From assembly GCF_009905435.1 (NCBI RefSeq), contig NZ_JAAAMT010000022.1:1-64000 (forward strand): a stretch of DNA of 64,000 nt, in the 5' to 3' direction. Positions 18,119 through 27,969 of this stretch are shown in pieces. The position numbers were made by a program, and so were the translations under genes. The notes under the pieces are model-generated. The model had not been told where the DNA came from and made no database searches. It saw only the letters and a program-made list of their open reading frames with translations. Every line of letters begins with the position of its first letter. The first letter of the stretch is position 1. The DNA is from Pseudomonas sp. R5(2019) (lineage in GTDB: Bacteria; Pseudomonadota; Gammaproteobacteria; Pseudomonadales; Pseudomonadaceae).

Positions 18119-18157
18119 AAAAAAAACCGCCGGCCCCATGAAGGGCAGGCGGTTTTG
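18119..18157 (-). terminator. terminator of the 18184 acyl-CoA dehydrogenase
   Basis: ACCGCCGGCCC and GGGCAGGCGGT form a stem with an ATGAA-type loop, followed on the minus strand by a run of T residues (18126-18119). Confidence 0.85.
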
Positions 18158-18183
18158 ACTTCTGAAAAATGGGAAGAAACGAC

Positions 18184-19989
18184 TTAGTAAGCCAAGCCGA
18201 AGTCTTCTTCTTTCATATCCATCAGGTTGTTGGCGCCCGACAGCATGGTGGCAACGTGCGCGCGGGTGCGTGGCAGAATGCGCTGGAAGTAGAAGCGCGC
18301 GGTCTGCAGCTTGGCGGTATAGAAAGCCTCTTCGTGGGTGCCTTCGGCCAGTTTCTGCGCCGCCAGGCGCGCCATGTCGGCCCAGAAGTAGGCCAGGCAC
18401 GCGTAACCGGAGTACATCAGGTAGTCCACCGAAGCGGCGCCGACTTCTTCGCGGTCCTTCATGGCGGCCATGCCCACTTTCATGGTCAGCTCGCCCCACT
18501 CCTTGTTGATCTGCGCCAGCGGCTGGACGAACTCGTTAACCGCCTCAACGCCTTCGTTGGCCTGGCAGAACTTGTGCACGATCCTGGTGAAGCCCTTGAG
18601 CGCTTCGCCCTGGGTCATCAGCACTTTACGGCCGAGCAGGTCCAGCGCCTGGATGCCGGTGGTACCTTCGTACAGCATCGAAATGCGGCTGTCGCGAACG
18701 TTCTGCTCCATGCCCCACTCGGCGATAAACCCGTGGCCGCCGTAGATCTGCACGCCGTGGTTGGCCGACTCGAAGCCGACTTCGGTCATGAAGGCCTTGG
18801 CAATCGGGGTCATGAATGCCAGCAGCGCGTCGGCTTGTTTCTTCTGCTCTTCATCCTGGCCGTACTTGACGATGTCGACCTGTTTGGCGGTGAAGTAGAC
18901 CATCGCGCGGTTGCCTTCGGCGAACGCTTTCATGGTCAGCAGCATGCGACGTACGTCCGGGTGGACGATGATCGGGTCGGCGGCTTTTTCCGGGGCTTTG
19001 GGGCCGGTCAGCGAGCGCATCTGCAGACGGTCGCGAGCGTATTTCAGGCCGCCCTGGAAGGCCACTTCGGCGTGCGCGAGACCTTGCAGCGCAGTACCCA
19101 GACGGGCGGTGTTCATGAAGGTGAACATGCAGTTCAGGCCTTTGTTCGCCGGGCCGATCAGGTAACCGGTGGCCGCGTCGAAGTTCATCACGCAGGTGGC
19201 GTTACCGTGGATGCCCATCTTGTGTTCGATGGAGCCACAGCTGACCGCGTTGCGCTCGCCCACGCCGCCTTCGGCGTTCGGCAGGAACTTGGGCACGATA
19301 AACAGGGAGATGCCTTTGGTGCCGGCCGGCGCATCGGGCAGGCGGGCCAGCACGATATGGACGATGTTGTCGGCCATGTCGTGCTCACCGGCCGAGATGA
19401 AGATCTTGGTGCCGGTGACTTTGTAGGAACCGTCGGCCTGAGGCTCGGCCTTGGTGCGCAACATGCCCAGGTCGGTACCGCAGTGAGGTTCGGTCAGGCA
19501 CATGGTGCCGGTCCACTCACCCGAGACCAGTTTGGTCAGGTAAGCCTCTTGCTGCTCGGGGGTGCCATGCTCGGAGATGGTGTTCATCGCGCCATGGGAC
19601 AGGCCGGGGTACATGCCCCACGACCAGTTCGACTCGCCGACCATTTCACTGATCGCCAGCCCCAGGGATTCCGGCAGGCCCTGGCCGCCGTGATCGACGT
19701 CGTGGGCCAGGCTCGGCCAGCCGCCTTCGACGAATTGCTTGTAGGCCTCTTTGAAGCCGGCGGGGGTTTTAACGCCCGACTCGCTCCAGGTGCAGCCTTC
19801 CTGGTCGCCGACGCGGTTCAGCGGCGCCAGTACCTGTTCACAAAACTTGGCGCCTTCCTCGAGGATGGCGTCGACCATGTCCGGCGTGGCGTCCTGGCAC
19901 GCGGGCAGGCTCTGATAGTGCGCTTCGTAGCCGAGCAGTTCGTCACGTACGAAGCGAATATCACGCAAGGGGGCCTTGTAATCAGGCAT
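18184..19989 (-). CDS. acyl-CoA dehydrogenase, FadE1-like
   Basis: This 601-residue fatty acyl-CoA dehydrogenase is a paralog of the 16192 gene. It shows [18 protein letters not shown] for FAD and substrate contact and the likely base Glu441 in [11 protein letters not shown]. The start [10 protein letters not shown] matches the paralog's [10 protein letters not shown], which decides for 19989 over the longer open frame. A sigma70-like promoter with overlapping PsrA-type boxes lies 77-116 bases upstream, so induction by long-chain fatty acids is expected. Electrons would pass to ETF. Confidence 0.9.
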   Translation of the reverse strand: MPDYKAPLRDIRFVRDELLGYEAHYQSLPACQDATPDMVDAILEEGAKFCEQVLAPLNRVGDQEGCTWSESGVKTPAGFKEAYKQFVEGGWPSLAHDVDHGGQGLPESLGLAISEMVGESNWSWGMYPGLSHGAMNTISEHGTPEQQEAYLTKLVSGEWTGTMCLTEPHCGTDLGMLRTKAEPQADGSYKVTGTKIFISAGEHDMADNIVHIVLARLPDAPAGTKGISLFIVPKFLPNAEGGVGERNAVSCGSIEHKMGIHGNATCVMNFDAATGYLIGPANKGLNCMFTFMNTARLGTALQGLAHAEVAFQGGLKYARDRLQMRSLTGPKAPEKAADPIIVHPDVRRMLLTMKAFAEGNRAMVYFTAKQVDIVKYGQDEEQKKQADALLAFMTPIAKAFMTEVGFESANHGVQIYGGHGFIAEWGMEQNVRDSRISMLYEGTTGIQALDLLGRKVLMTQGEALKGFTRIVHKFCQANEGVEAVNEFVQPLAQINKEWGELTMKVGMAAMKDREEVGAASVDYLMYSGYACLAYFWADMARLAAQKLAEGTHEEAFYTAKLQTARFYFQRILPRTRAHVATMLSGANNLMDMKEEDFGLAY

Positions 19990-20313
19990 AGCGATAAACC
20001 TCTGCTGATGAATTCTGGATGGAATGACCAAACCGACCGGTTCCTGTGTCGGGCTCCCGATCAAACGGTTGTTTGAAACATACGTTTACGCCAAAGGGAT
20101 GTCAAGGGTACTGAGCGGGGGTGATAGGCCGGTATTCATCGCATGCTCATGTTGCGTTTTGGACTAGGGAAGACCGAGGTGTGGTCTTTCGCGGGCAAGC
20201 CCTGCTCCTACCCGGGAAGGCGTGGAATGGCCGTGCACAGGCATGCCGAGCAGCCCGCAAACTGCAGGCTTCAGTCATTTGAAAAGCGTAGTCGAGCGTG
20301 ATGCGGGGAGGGG
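19990..20313. other. intergenic region upstream of the FadE1-like gene
   Basis: Apart from the promoter at 20062-20105 this stretch holds one single REP-like sequence (GCGGGCAAGCCCTGCTCCTA at about 20190-20209). I see no gene in it. Confidence 0.5.
20062..20105 (-). promoter_or_regulatory. sigma70-like promoter with two PsrA-type boxes
   Basis: On the minus strand TTGACA (20105-20100), a 17-base spacer and TATGTT (20082-20077) make a good promoter for the 19989 gene. CAAAC-GGTT-GTTTG (20062-20075) matches the PsrA consensus exactly. GAAAC-ATAC-GTTTA (20075-20088) is a second, near-perfect copy covering the -10. The geometry is that of a fatty-acid-relieved repressor. Confidence 0.65.
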
Positions 20314-20538
20314 TCAGGCGTAGGTGTCGATCAGCGTGCCGAGCATTTCGTCCGACGCTTTGGCCAATTTGCCACCCAATTCAACCTGGGCCTTGCCCAG
20401 TGAAAGTTCCACCGCGCTGGTGGCGGAGCGTTCGACGCTGGTGTTGGCGATCTGACTGGCCGCCTGGTCGACGCGGTTTTGCCCGGCCTGGATGGAGCCC
20501 AGACCGGCATAGAAGGCGCTGCTTGCTGTGACTTCCAT
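20314..20538 (-). CDS. conserved 74-residue hypothetical protein
   Basis: The short protein starts MEVTASSAFYAGLGSIQAGQ and continues with NRVDQAASQIANTSVERS. This vaguely resembles the N-terminal helix of flagellar rod/hook proteins (a G, Q and IAN pattern). No signal peptide or membrane helix is seen. A gene of this size sits at the same place between bioD and the acyl-CoA dehydrogenase in other pseudomonads. Function is unknown. Confidence 0.7.
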   Translation of the reverse strand: MEVTASSAFYAGLGSIQAGQNRVDQAASQIANTSVERSATSAVELSLGKAQVELGGKLAKASDEMLGTLIDTYA

Positions 20539-20562
20539 TTCAGCTCTCCCTGTAACGCAGAC

Positions 20563-21243
20563 TTAATCGAGCAAATCCAGTTGCAAATGCTCGGCCACCG
20601 CGGCGGCCGATACCACTTTAAGTTTCGGCACGCGCCCCAGGCAAGGTGCCGGCAAGCGCTCGGCCAGCGTCGCGAGGTTTTCTTCCAACCGGGCGGTTCG
20701 GCCGTCGATGATGTTCGCCACCCAACCGGCCAGTTGCAGGCCGTCGCGGGCGATGGCCTCGGCGGTCAGCAGCGCGTGGTTGATACAGCCCAGTCGCACG
20801 CCCACCACCAGGATCACCGGTAATTTCAGGGCAATGGCCAGGTCCGAGAGATTGGCCTGGTCCGACAGCGGTACGCGCCAGCCCCCGGCACCTTCGATCA
20901 GGGTGAAGTCGGCGCCAAGCGCCAACACCTCGCGCATCGGCACCTGCAAGCCTTCGACACTCAGGGCGACACCTGCTTCACGCGCTGCCAGGTGCGGCGC
21001 AATCGGCGGTTCAAAGGCAAACGGGTTGACCTGGTCGTACGCCAACACCACCGAGCTCTCAGCCATCAGTGCCAGTGCATCGGCGTTGCGCAGACCCTCG
21101 GGGGTCTTCTCGCAACCTGAAGCAATCGGCTTGGCCGCCACGGTGCTCAATCCATTCAAGCGGGCGGCTTGCAGCAGGCCGGCAGCGATCGTGGTCTTGC
21201 CGACGTCTGTATCGGTGCCTGCAATGAAGTAGGCCTGGCTCAT
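20563..21243 (-). CDS. bioD: dethiobiotin synthetase
   Basis: BioD carboxylates 7,8-diaminopelargonate with ATP to form dethiobiotin. The 226-residue protein has the P-loop GTDTDVGKTTIAAGLL at about 8-23 and the conserved EGAGGWRVPL near the middle. It ends the bioB-F-H-C-D operon, starting one base after bioC ends. Confidence 0.95.
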   Translation of the reverse strand: MSQAYFIAGTDTDVGKTTIAAGLLQAARLNGLSTVAAKPIASGCEKTPEGLRNADALALMAESSVVLAYDQVNPFAFEPPIAPHLAAREAGVALSVEGLQVPMREVLALGADFTLIEGAGGWRVPLSDQANLSDLAIALKLPVILVVGVRLGCINHALLTAEAIARDGLQLAGWVANIIDGRTARLEENLATLAERLPAPCLGRVPKLKVVSAAAVAEHLQLDLLD

Positions 21244-21244
21244 T

Positions 21245-22060
21245 TCACCCCCCTTTTTTCTGCAACACGGCGTACACCACCTGGTAGGTGGCAGGCAGCC
21301 CCTCGGCTTGCCGGAAGCGCTCGTAAGCCTGGATAAGGCCCATCATACGCGCTCTGCCGGTCAAACCGCCCGGTCGACCCGGGTTGAGGTTGTGTGCCCC
21401 CAAGGCTTTGAGCTCATGGGTCAGCCCACGCACGTCAGGGTAGTACAACACGTGCGGTTGGGCGTTCAGCGTCAGCACCTCAAGACCACTTTGCGCGCAC
21501 AGGCGCTGATAATCATCAAGCTGGCGGAAGCGATTGACGTGCACCATGCCATCGACCGCCTGCCAGCTTTCGCGCAATTCCTGCAAGGTGCCGACACACA
21601 GGCTGGCAAAGGCCAACACGCCACCGGGCGCCAGCGTGCGCCGGGCTTCACGCAGCACCGAGGCAAAGTCGGCGCACCACTGCACTGCAAGGCTGGAAAA
21701 AATCAGATCGCAGCACTGCGACTGCAACGGCAATCGCTCGGCATCGCCGGCCACATAATGCACCGCGCCGCCCTGAGGCCGCGCATGCCGGAGCATGCCT
21801 TCGGCGATGTCCAGAGCCACACCCTGGCCCTGTGGAAAACGCTCGGCCAGGGCGCGGCTGAAGTAGCCGGTTCCGCTGCCCAGATCCAGCCAGCGCCGGG
21901 GTTGCAGCGATGCGGGCAATGAATCGAGCAATGCTGTGCCGACCGCGCGTTGCAGTTCGGCAACGCTGTCGTAACTGGCGGCGGCGCGGGAGAAAGAAGC
22001 TGCGACCTGACGCTTGTCAGGCAGGCTGCCCGGCAATGCCGGGTGAGAGAGGTCAGTCAT
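21245..22060 (-). CDS. bioC: malonyl-ACP O-methyltransferase
   Basis: BioC methylates malonyl-ACP to start pimelate synthesis by the fatty acid pathway. The 271-residue protein has the SAM motif [14 protein letters not shown] followed by [11 protein letters not shown] start it at MTDLSHPAL (22060), which overlaps the end of bioH by 8 bases. A longer upstream frame exists but lies within bioH. Confidence 0.93.
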   Translation of the reverse strand: MTDLSHPALPGSLPDKRQVAASFSRAAASYDSVAELQRAVGTALLDSLPASLQPRRWLDLGSGTGYFSRALAERFPQGQGVALDIAEGMLRHARPQGGAVHYVAGDAERLPLQSQCCDLIFSSLAVQWCADFASVLREARRTLAPGGVLAFASLCVGTLQELRESWQAVDGMVHVNRFRQLDDYQRLCAQSGLEVLTLNAQPHVLYYPDVRGLTHELKALGAHNLNPGRPGGLTGRARMMGLIQAYERFRQAEGLPATYQVVYAVLQKKGG

Positions 22061-22784
22061 CGCCGGACTCGTGCAAGAAGGCCTGGATGGCCGCGGCCAG
22101 TCCATGAGGATCCTCCAGAAGAAACGCGTGGGAGGCCTGTTCGATCAGGCCGACTTCGACATCGGGCAGCAGCGTGTACAACGCGCCCGCCGCTTCACCG
22201 GGCACCAGGCCATCGTCACCGGCAAACAGATGAAACTGCGGGCCGCTGAACGCTTGCAGGGCCGCCCGGGTGTCCAGTTTCGCCAACAGCTCCAGACCAT
22301 GGACCAGGCTGTCGCCCGGGCTTTGCGGTGCTGCCGCCGCGAGCAGACGAGTCAAGCCGCGTACATCGGCGGCGCCCTGGGCGCAGAGCACGGCAAACCG
22401 TTTGAGGGTGACCTGCGGATTGGCCCGGCAGCCTTCCAGAAAAGCCGCGAAGGTCGGCTCTGGCATCGCCGTCGGCCAATCAGGGCGTGCCACAAAACAG
22501 GGGTTGCTGGCCAGGGTGAACAGGCCGCAGCAACGGTCGCCCCGGCGCGCCGCCAACTGCGAGGCGAGCATGCCGCCGAGCGACCAGCCACCTAGCCAGA
22601 CATTGTCGGGCACGTTGGCGTCCAGCTCGTCGAGCCAGTCCTCGGGGTCGGTGCTTTCAAGCTCGGGCAAGGGTTCGATTTCCACCCGCAGATGCTCATC
22701 AAGCCCCTGCAGGGCCGCGGCCAGCGGCTCCAGCGGTGAAACGCCCAAGCCCCAACCCGGCAGCAGAATCAATCGATCACGCAT
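22053..22784 (-). CDS. bioH: pimeloyl-ACP methyl ester carboxylesterase
   Basis: BioH removes the methyl group from pimeloyl-ACP methyl ester. The 243-residue alpha/beta hydrolase has the nucleophile Ser68 in GGWSLGGML, an Asp in GDDGLVP and a His in [11 protein letters not shown]. The start [12 protein letters not shown] overlaps the end of bioF. Confidence 0.92.
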   Translation of the reverse strand: MRDRLILLPGWGLGVSPLEPLAAALQGLDEHLRVEIEPLPELESTDPEDWLDELDANVPDNVWLGGWSLGGMLASQLAARRGDRCCGLFTLASNPCFVARPDWPTAMPEPTFAAFLEGCRANPQVTLKRFAVLCAQGAADVRGLTRLLAAAAPQSPGDSLVHGLELLAKLDTRAALQAFSGPQFHLFAGDDGLVPGEAAGALYTLLPDVEVGLIEQASHAFLLEDPHGLAAAIQAFLHESGDD

Positions 22785-23949
22785 GGTTCGGCTCCAGCAG
22801 CGGGTAACAGTCGGCCAGTGCATTCAACAATAGCTGCACCTGCGCTTCGCTGTGGGCGGCGCTGAGGGTGACGCGCAGGCGCGCGCTGCCCGCCGGCACC
22901 GTCGGAGGGCGAATGGCCGTGACCAGCAGACCGCGATCGCGCAACAGTTGGGAAAGCTTCAAGGCGCGGGCGCTGTCGCCGATCAGGATCGGTTGAATCG
23001 GCGTGAAGCTGTCCATCAGCTCAAGGCCAATGGCCTGCGCCCCCTCGCGGAACTGGCGGATCAACGCCGCCAGATGTTCCCGGCGCCAGTGTTCGCTGCG
23101 CAGCAGCTCAAGGCTCTTGAGCGTGGCGCAAGCCAGCGCCGGCGGCTGGCTGGTGGTGTAGATATAGGGCCGGGCGAACTGGATCAGGCTCTCGATCAGG
23201 TCTTCGCTGCCGGCTACAAACGCACCGGCAGTGCCAAACGCCTTGCCCAGGGTGCCAACCAGCACCGGCACATCATCCTGGCTCAAGCCAAAGTGCTCGA
23301 CGATACCGCCACCGTTGGCACCCAGCGGGCCGAAGCCGTGGGCATCATCGACCATCAACCAGGCGCCCTTGGCCTTGGCAACGCGCGCCAGGGACGGCAA
23401 GTCGGCCAGGTCGCCGTCCATGCTGAACACCCCGTCGGTCACCACCAGCGTATTGCCGGTGGCTTTTTCCAGGCGGCTGGCCAGGCTTTGCGCATCGTTG
23501 TGCAGATAACGGCTGAAACGCGCGCCGCTGAGCAAACCGGCATCGAGCAAGGACGCATGATTGAGCCGGTCTTGCAGCACGGTGTCGCCCTGCCCGACCA
23601 GCGCGGTCACCGCACCGAGGTTGGCCATGTACCCGGTGGAGAACAGCAGTGCACGCGGGCGACCGGTGAGGTCGGCCAAGGCTTCTTCGAGAGCATGATG
23701 TGGACCGCTGTGGCCGATCACCAGATGGGAAGCGCCACCGCCCACGCCCCAGCGTTCGGCACCGGCGCGCCAGGCGGCGATCACGGCCGGATGGTTGGCC
23801 AGGCCGAGGTAGTCGTTGTTGCAGAACGCCAACAGCGGCTTGCCATCGACCACCACTTCGGGGCCTTGAGGGCTTTCGAGCAAGGGGCGCTGACGGTACA
23901 GCGCGGCGGCACGACGTTCGTCCAGTCGCGTACGGAGATCGAAGGACAT
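22777..23949 (-). CDS. bioF: 8-amino-7-oxononanoate synthase
   Basis: BioF condenses pimeloyl-ACP with L-alanine. The 390-residue PLP enzyme of the alpha-oxoamine synthase family has the PLP lysine at 236 in GTLGKAFGT, and VDDAHGFG at about 200-207 holds the pyridine-nitrogen aspartate. It lies 52 bases after bioB and overlaps bioH by 8 bases. Confidence 0.95.
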   Translation of the reverse strand: MSFDLRTRLDERRAAALYRQRPLLESPQGPEVVVDGKPLLAFCNNDYLGLANHPAVIAAWRAGAERWGVGGGASHLVIGHSGPHHALEEALADLTGRPRALLFSTGYMANLGAVTALVGQGDTVLQDRLNHASLLDAGLLSGARFSRYLHNDAQSLASRLEKATGNTLVVTDGVFSMDGDLADLPSLARVAKAKGAWLMVDDAHGFGPLGANGGGIVEHFGLSQDDVPVLVGTLGKAFGTAGAFVAGSEDLIESLIQFARPYIYTTSQPPALACATLKSLELLRSEHWRREHLAALIRQFREGAQAIGLELMDSFTPIQPILIGDSARALKLSQLLRDRGLLVTAIRPPTVPAGSARLRVTLSAAHSEAQVQLLLNALADCYPLLEPNHA

Positions 23950-24001
23950 GCGTGCCTCGCGGTCAGATCAACAATCGAGGGGGCCACAACGGGCCCCGGA
24001 T

Positions 24002-25060
24002 TCAGGCAGAAGCGGCGTCGTAGAACAGTTCGCTGCTTTTCTGCTCGACCAGCGCCTGCTCGATGGCGGCCTGGTGCACCTCGTCCGCATGCTCTTCGCG
24101 GGCTTCGGGCTGAATGCCCAGGCGTGCGAACAGCTGCATGTCCTTGTCGGCTTGCGGGTTGGCGGTGGTCAGCAGTTTTTCGCCGTAGAAGATCGAGTTG
24201 GCACCGGCCATGAACGCCAGAGCCTGCATTTGCTCGTTCATCGCTTCACGGCCGGCCGACAGCCGAACGTGGGATTGCGGCATGAGGATGCGCGCCACGG
24301 CGAGCATGCGGATGAAATCGAACGGATCGACATCGTCGGCGTTTTCCAGCGGCGTGCCAGCGACTTTTACCAGCATGTTGATCGGCACCGACTCCGGGTG
24401 CTCAGGCAGGTTGGCCAGTTGAATCAACAGGCCCGCGCGGTCGTCCAGCGACTCGCCCATGCCGAGGATGCCGCCGGAGCAGATCTTCATGCCGGCATCG
24501 CGCACGTACGCCAGGGTCTGCAGGCGCTCGCTGTAGGTACGGGTGGTGATGATCGAGCCGTAGAATTCCGGCGAGGTGTCCAGGTTGTGGTTGTAGTAGT
24601 CCAGGCCGGCCTCGGCCAGGGCAGCGGTCTGGTCCTGATCGAGCTTGCCCAGGGTCATGCAGGTTTCCAGGCCCATGGCTTTCACGCCTTTGACCATCTG
24701 CAACACATAGGGCATGTCTTTGGCCGATGGGTGCTTCCAGGCCGCGCCCATGCAGAAACGGGTCGAGCCGATGGCCTTGGCGCGAGCGGCCTCTTCGAGG
24801 ACCTTCTGCACCTCCATCAGCTTCTCTTTTTCCAGCCCCGTGTTGTAGTGACCGGACTGCGGACAATATTTGCAATCTTCCGGGCAGGCGCCCGTCTTGA
24901 TCGACAGCAAGGTAGAAACCTGAACCCGATTAGGGTCGAAATGCGCGCGGTGCACGCTCTGCGCCTGGAACAGCAAGTCGTTGAAGGGCTGAACGAACAG
25001 AGCCTTGACCTCGGCCAGGGTCCAGTCGTGACGCAGGGTTGCAGTGGTGCTGGCGCTCAT
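24002..25060 (-). CDS. bioB: biotin synthase
   Basis: BioB is a radical SAM enzyme that inserts sulfur into dethiobiotin. The 352-residue protein has Cys59, Cys63 and Cys66 in CPEDCKYC for the 4Fe-4S cluster. I use the ATG at 25060 ([13 protein letters not shown]); the upstream part of the open frame is promoter sequence. It is the first gene of the operon. Confidence 0.96.
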   Translation of the reverse strand: MSASTTATLRHDWTLAEVKALFVQPFNDLLFQAQSVHRAHFDPNRVQVSTLLSIKTGACPEDCKYCPQSGHYNTGLEKEKLMEVQKVLEEAARAKAIGSTRFCMGAAWKHPSAKDMPYVLQMVKGVKAMGLETCMTLGKLDQDQTAALAEAGLDYYNHNLDTSPEFYGSIITTRTYSERLQTLAYVRDAGMKICSGGILGMGESLDDRAGLLIQLANLPEHPESVPINMLVKVAGTPLENADDVDPFDFIRMLAVARILMPQSHVRLSAGREAMNEQMQALAFMAGANSIFYGEKLLTTANPQADKDMQLFARLGIQPEAREEHADEVHQAAIEQALVEQKSSELFYDAASA

Positions 25061-25134
25061 GGGCAATACCTTGATTATGCTTGGACTGGCGCCAGGGGTT
25101 CGCAAACCCACAAGCGCAACACGGATAAGCGGCA

Positions 25135-25188
25135 TATTTAAGGAAAGCGCAATGGACTGTCAACCACCACATGGAGGTCCGGTTTACA
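25135..25188 (-). promoter_or_regulatory. bioB promoter overlapped by a BirA-type operator
   Basis: TTGACA (25163-25158, minus strand), a 17-base gap and TAAATA (25140-25135) form a near-consensus promoter. TGTCAACC (25158-25165), 15 bases and GGTTTACA (25181-25188) match the BirA box TGTAAACC-N15-GGTTTACA with one mismatch. One half-site contains the -35, so bound BirA would block bioB transcription. The box lies inside the first codons of comF. Confidence 0.72.
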
Positions 25189-25889
25189 TCTGGCTAAATA
25201 ATAACCAGACCTGCCTGCTGTGCGATGAGATCACCGATAACCCCTACCCACTGTGCAGCGCCTGCGAAGACGAGCTGCCCTGGCTGGATGAACGCTGCCA
25301 GGTCTGCGCCCTGCCCTTGCCCATGGCCGGGCTGACCTGCGGGCAATGCAGCAAACGTCCGCCGGCCTTCACTCAGGTCGAGGCGCCCTGGCATTACGGC
25401 TTTCCGGTCGACGCACTGATTACCCGCTTCAAGCACCAGCGCCGCTGGCCACTGGGCCGACTCTTGGCCGAGTTGCTCGGACAGTGGCTGGCCCACCGTT
25501 TCAGTGAAGGGCTGCACAGGCCAGAGCGCTTGTTGCCGGTACCGATGGCCAGCCGACGCCTGCGTCAGCGCGGCTTCAATCAAGCCGCCATGCTTGCCGA
25601 TTGGCTCGGCAGCAGCCTCGGGATTGCGGTGGATTCACACGTGTTGCAGCGCCCACGGGAGACCCAGGCCCAGCAAGAACTGGACGCCCGTTCGCGCAAA
25701 CGCAACCTGCGCAATGCCTTCGCCCTGGATGACGCAGCCGTCGTGCGCGGCCAGCACCTGGCGCTGGTCGATGATGTGCTGACCACCGGCGCCACGGCCC
25801 AGGCGCTGGCCCGGCTGCTGATCGAGGCCGGCGCGGCGCGGGTTGATGTCTACTGCCTGGCGCGTACCCCTCGGCCGGGGCAGCCTTGA
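25152..25889 (+). CDS. comF: ComF-family phosphoribosyltransferase-like protein
   Basis: The 245-residue protein has an N-terminal double zinc-ribbon region (CLLC, CSAC, CQVC and CGQC within residues 24-75). A C-terminal phosphoribosyltransferase fold follows with the PRPP loop [13 protein letters not shown]. ComF proteins take part in DNA uptake in competent bacteria. The ATG at 25152 is the likeliest start, but the BirA-type box occupies its codons 3 to 13. A later start is possible, although none is obvious before the first CxxC. Confidence 0.88.
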   Translation: MDCQPPHGGPVYIWLNNNQTCLLCDEITDNPYPLCSACEDELPWLDERCQVCALPLPMAGLTCGQCSKRPPAFTQVEAPWHYGFPVDALITRFKHQRRWPLGRLLAELLGQWLAHRFSEGLHRPERLLPVPMASRRLRQRGFNQAAMLADWLGSSLGIAVDSHVLQRPRETQAQQELDARSRKRNLRNAFALDDAAVVRGQHLALVDDVLTTGATAQALARLLIEAGAARVDVYCLARTPRPGQP

Positions 25890-25949
25890 CTTGCCGCGAT
25901 GGCAAAGGCAACGTCGAGCGTCAGCCTTTTTTGGATTTCGTGTCAGACC

Positions 25950-26714
25950 ATGTCCCTGCCCCCACCCTTGACCCAGCATATCGTCCGGCGCCCGCAACGG
26001 ATTGCGTTGCTGCAGCACATCGCCGAACAAGGCTCGATCACCCGCGCCGCGAAAAGCGCGGGCATGAGCTACAAGGGGGCCTGGGATGCCATTGATGAAC
26101 TGAACAACCTGGCCAACCAGCCACTGGTCGAGCGAGTTGTCGGCGGCCGCGGCGGTGGCGGCGCTCGCCTGTCGACCGAGGGCGAGCGCGTATTGCGCCT
26201 GTATCAGCGCTTGCAGGCGCTGCAGGCACAGATACTTGAAGCGGCCGAAGACAGCAGCGACCTGGACCTGCTCGGCCGCCTGATGCTGCGCACCAGTGCG
26301 CGAAACCAGTTGCATGGTCGGGTCAGCGCCATCAATGCCCATGGCCATAACGATCAAGTCACCCTGATGCTGGCTGGCGGCCTCACCCTCGACGCCCAGA
26401 TCACCCACGACAGTACCTTGCGCCTGGAACTGCAGCTCGGCACCGAAGTGGTGGCCTTGATCAAGGCCGGTTGGCTGGAGCTGGTGGCGGTGGGTGATGC
26501 ACTGGTTTGCGGGCATAACGGACTGCTGGGCAGGATCGATCAAATCCTTGCCGATGAAGAAGGGCCGAGCGAAGTCAGGATCATCCTGAGCAATGGCCAG
26601 ACGATGTGTGCGCTGTGTGAGCCGCAGCGGTTGGCGGAGCAGCAGTTGCAGGCAGGGTCGCAGGTACAGGTGCAGGTCTCACCGTCCAATGTACTGCTGG
26701 GCACTCCGCTGTAG
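25950..26714 (+). CDS. modE: ModE-family molybdate-responsive regulator
   Basis: The 254-residue protein has the ModE winged helix-turn-helix (about 10-100: LLQHIAEQGSITRAAKSAGM, then SYKGAWDAIDELNNL). MOP/TOBE molybdate-binding segments follow (about 115-250: RNQLHGRVSAI). ModE represses molybdate uptake genes when molybdate is present. I choose ATG 25950, where the family similarity begins. No mod transport genes are in the window. Confidence 0.9.
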   Translation: MSLPPPLTQHIVRRPQRIALLQHIAEQGSITRAAKSAGMSYKGAWDAIDELNNLANQPLVERVVGGRGGGGARLSTEGERVLRLYQRLQALQAQILEAAEDSSDLDLLGRLMLRTSARNQLHGRVSAINAHGHNDQVTLMLAGGLTLDAQITHDSTLRLELQLGTEVVALIKAGWLELVAVGDALVCGHNGLLGRIDQILADEEGPSEVRIILSNGQTMCALCEPQRLAEQQLQAGSQVQVQVSPSNVLLGTPL

Positions 26715-26750
26715 ATGCGTCTGGGCCATTCGCGGACTGCGGCGAACCCT

Positions 26751-26840
26751 GGTAGGAGCAAGGCTTGCCAGCGATGAACGATGACGCGCAATACTTGTAA
26801 AACCGCGGCGTCCTTATCGCGAGCAAGCTCGGCTCCTACA
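26751..26840. repeat. BIME (paired REP) after modE
   Basis: GTAGGAGCAAGGCTTGCCAG at the left faces CGAGCAAGCTCGGCTCCTAC at the right. Its last 70 bases are repeated at 12813-12882. Confidence 0.85.
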
Positions 26841-26923
26841 GCGCCACACCGTTCCAACAGCCCATCAACCTTCTGCGTTACCATGAGAGGCCACGCGGCA
26901 ACCTGCCGCGCGCAGGAGTGAGC

Positions 26924-27898
26924 ATGTCCCACCCGTTTGAAACATTGACGCCTGACCTGGTCCTCGACGCCGTCGAAAGCATCGGCTTTCTCAGTGACGC
27001 CCGTGTGCTGGCGCTCAACAGTTACGAGAACCGTGTCTATCAGGTCGGCATCGAAGACGCCGAACCGCTGATCGCCAAGTTTTACCGGCCAGGGCGCTGG
27101 AGCAACGAAGCGATCCTCGAAGAACACAGCTTCACGGCCGAGCTGGCCGACTGCGAAGTGCCGGTGGTCGCCCCCCTTGAGCACAACGGTGCGAGCCTGT
27201 TCGAACACCAGGGCTTTCGCTTTACCCTGTTCCCACGCCGAGGTGGCCGGGCGCCGGAGCCGGGCAATCTCGACCAGTTGTATCGCCTCGGCCAGTTGCT
27301 CGGGCGTCTGCATGCCGTGGGCTCCACTCGCCCCTTCCAGCACCGCGAAGCGCTGGGCGTGCAGAACTTTGGCCATGACTCGCTGACCACCCTGCTGGAA
27401 GGCAACTTCGTCCCGCGCAGCCTCCTTCCCGCCTTTGAATCAGTGGCGCGCGACCTGTTGCAACGGGTCGAAGCCATCTACCAAGCCACGCCCTACCAAG
27501 CCATCCGCATGCACGGCGACTGCCACCCCGGCAACATGATGTGCCGCGACGAGGTCTTCCATATCGTCGACCTTGACGACTGCCGCATGGGCCCTGCGGT
27601 CCAAGATCTGTGGATGATGCTCGCAGGCGACCGTCAGGAGCGCCTCGGCCAGCTCTCGGAACTGATGGACGGCTACAACGAATTCCACGATTTCGACCCG
27701 CGTGAACTGGCCCTGATCGAACCGCTACGAGCCTTGCGCCTGCTGCACTACAGTGCCTGGCTGGCGCGGCGCTGGGACGATCCAGCGTTCCCGCACAGCT
27801 TCCCGTGGTTCGGCAGCGAACGCTATTGGGGCGATCAGATTCTGGCCCTGCGCGAGCAACGCGCAGCGCTGGACGAAGAGCCGTTGAAATTGTTCTGA
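26924..27898 (+). CDS. srkA: stress response Ser/Thr kinase SrkA
   Basis: This 324-residue kinase-fold protein of the YihE/RdoA family has the catalytic-loop motif MHGDCHPGNMM and metal-binding HIVDLDDCRMGPA. In E. coli SrkA protects against stress-induced death. I prefer ATG 26924 over GTG 26918 because an AGGAG element ends 5 bases before it. It is monocistronic. Confidence 0.88.
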   Translation: MSHPFETLTPDLVLDAVESIGFLSDARVLALNSYENRVYQVGIEDAEPLIAKFYRPGRWSNEAILEEHSFTAELADCEVPVVAPLEHNGASLFEHQGFRFTLFPRRGGRAPEPGNLDQLYRLGQLLGRLHAVGSTRPFQHREALGVQNFGHDSLTTLLEGNFVPRSLLPAFESVARDLLQRVEAIYQATPYQAIRMHGDCHPGNMMCRDEVFHIVDLDDCRMGPAVQDLWMMLAGDRQERLGQLSELMDGYNEFHDFDPRELALIEPLRALRLLHYSAWLARRWDDPAFPHSFPWFGSERYWGDQILALREQRAALDEEPLKLF

Positions 27899-27969
27899 CC
27901 GCAAAGACAACCCTTGCTGGGCGCCCTACAATGGGGCAATTTTGATAGCTGCCTAAGCAAGGATTTTGC

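Noticed and set aside
18169..20076. 635-residue open frame on the plus strand
   Set aside because: It is the mirror of the second acyl-CoA dehydrogenase gene and has no protein-like motifs.
22852..24213. 453-residue open frame on the plus strand
   Set aside because: It is antisense to bioF and the end of bioB, both of which have intact catalytic motifs.
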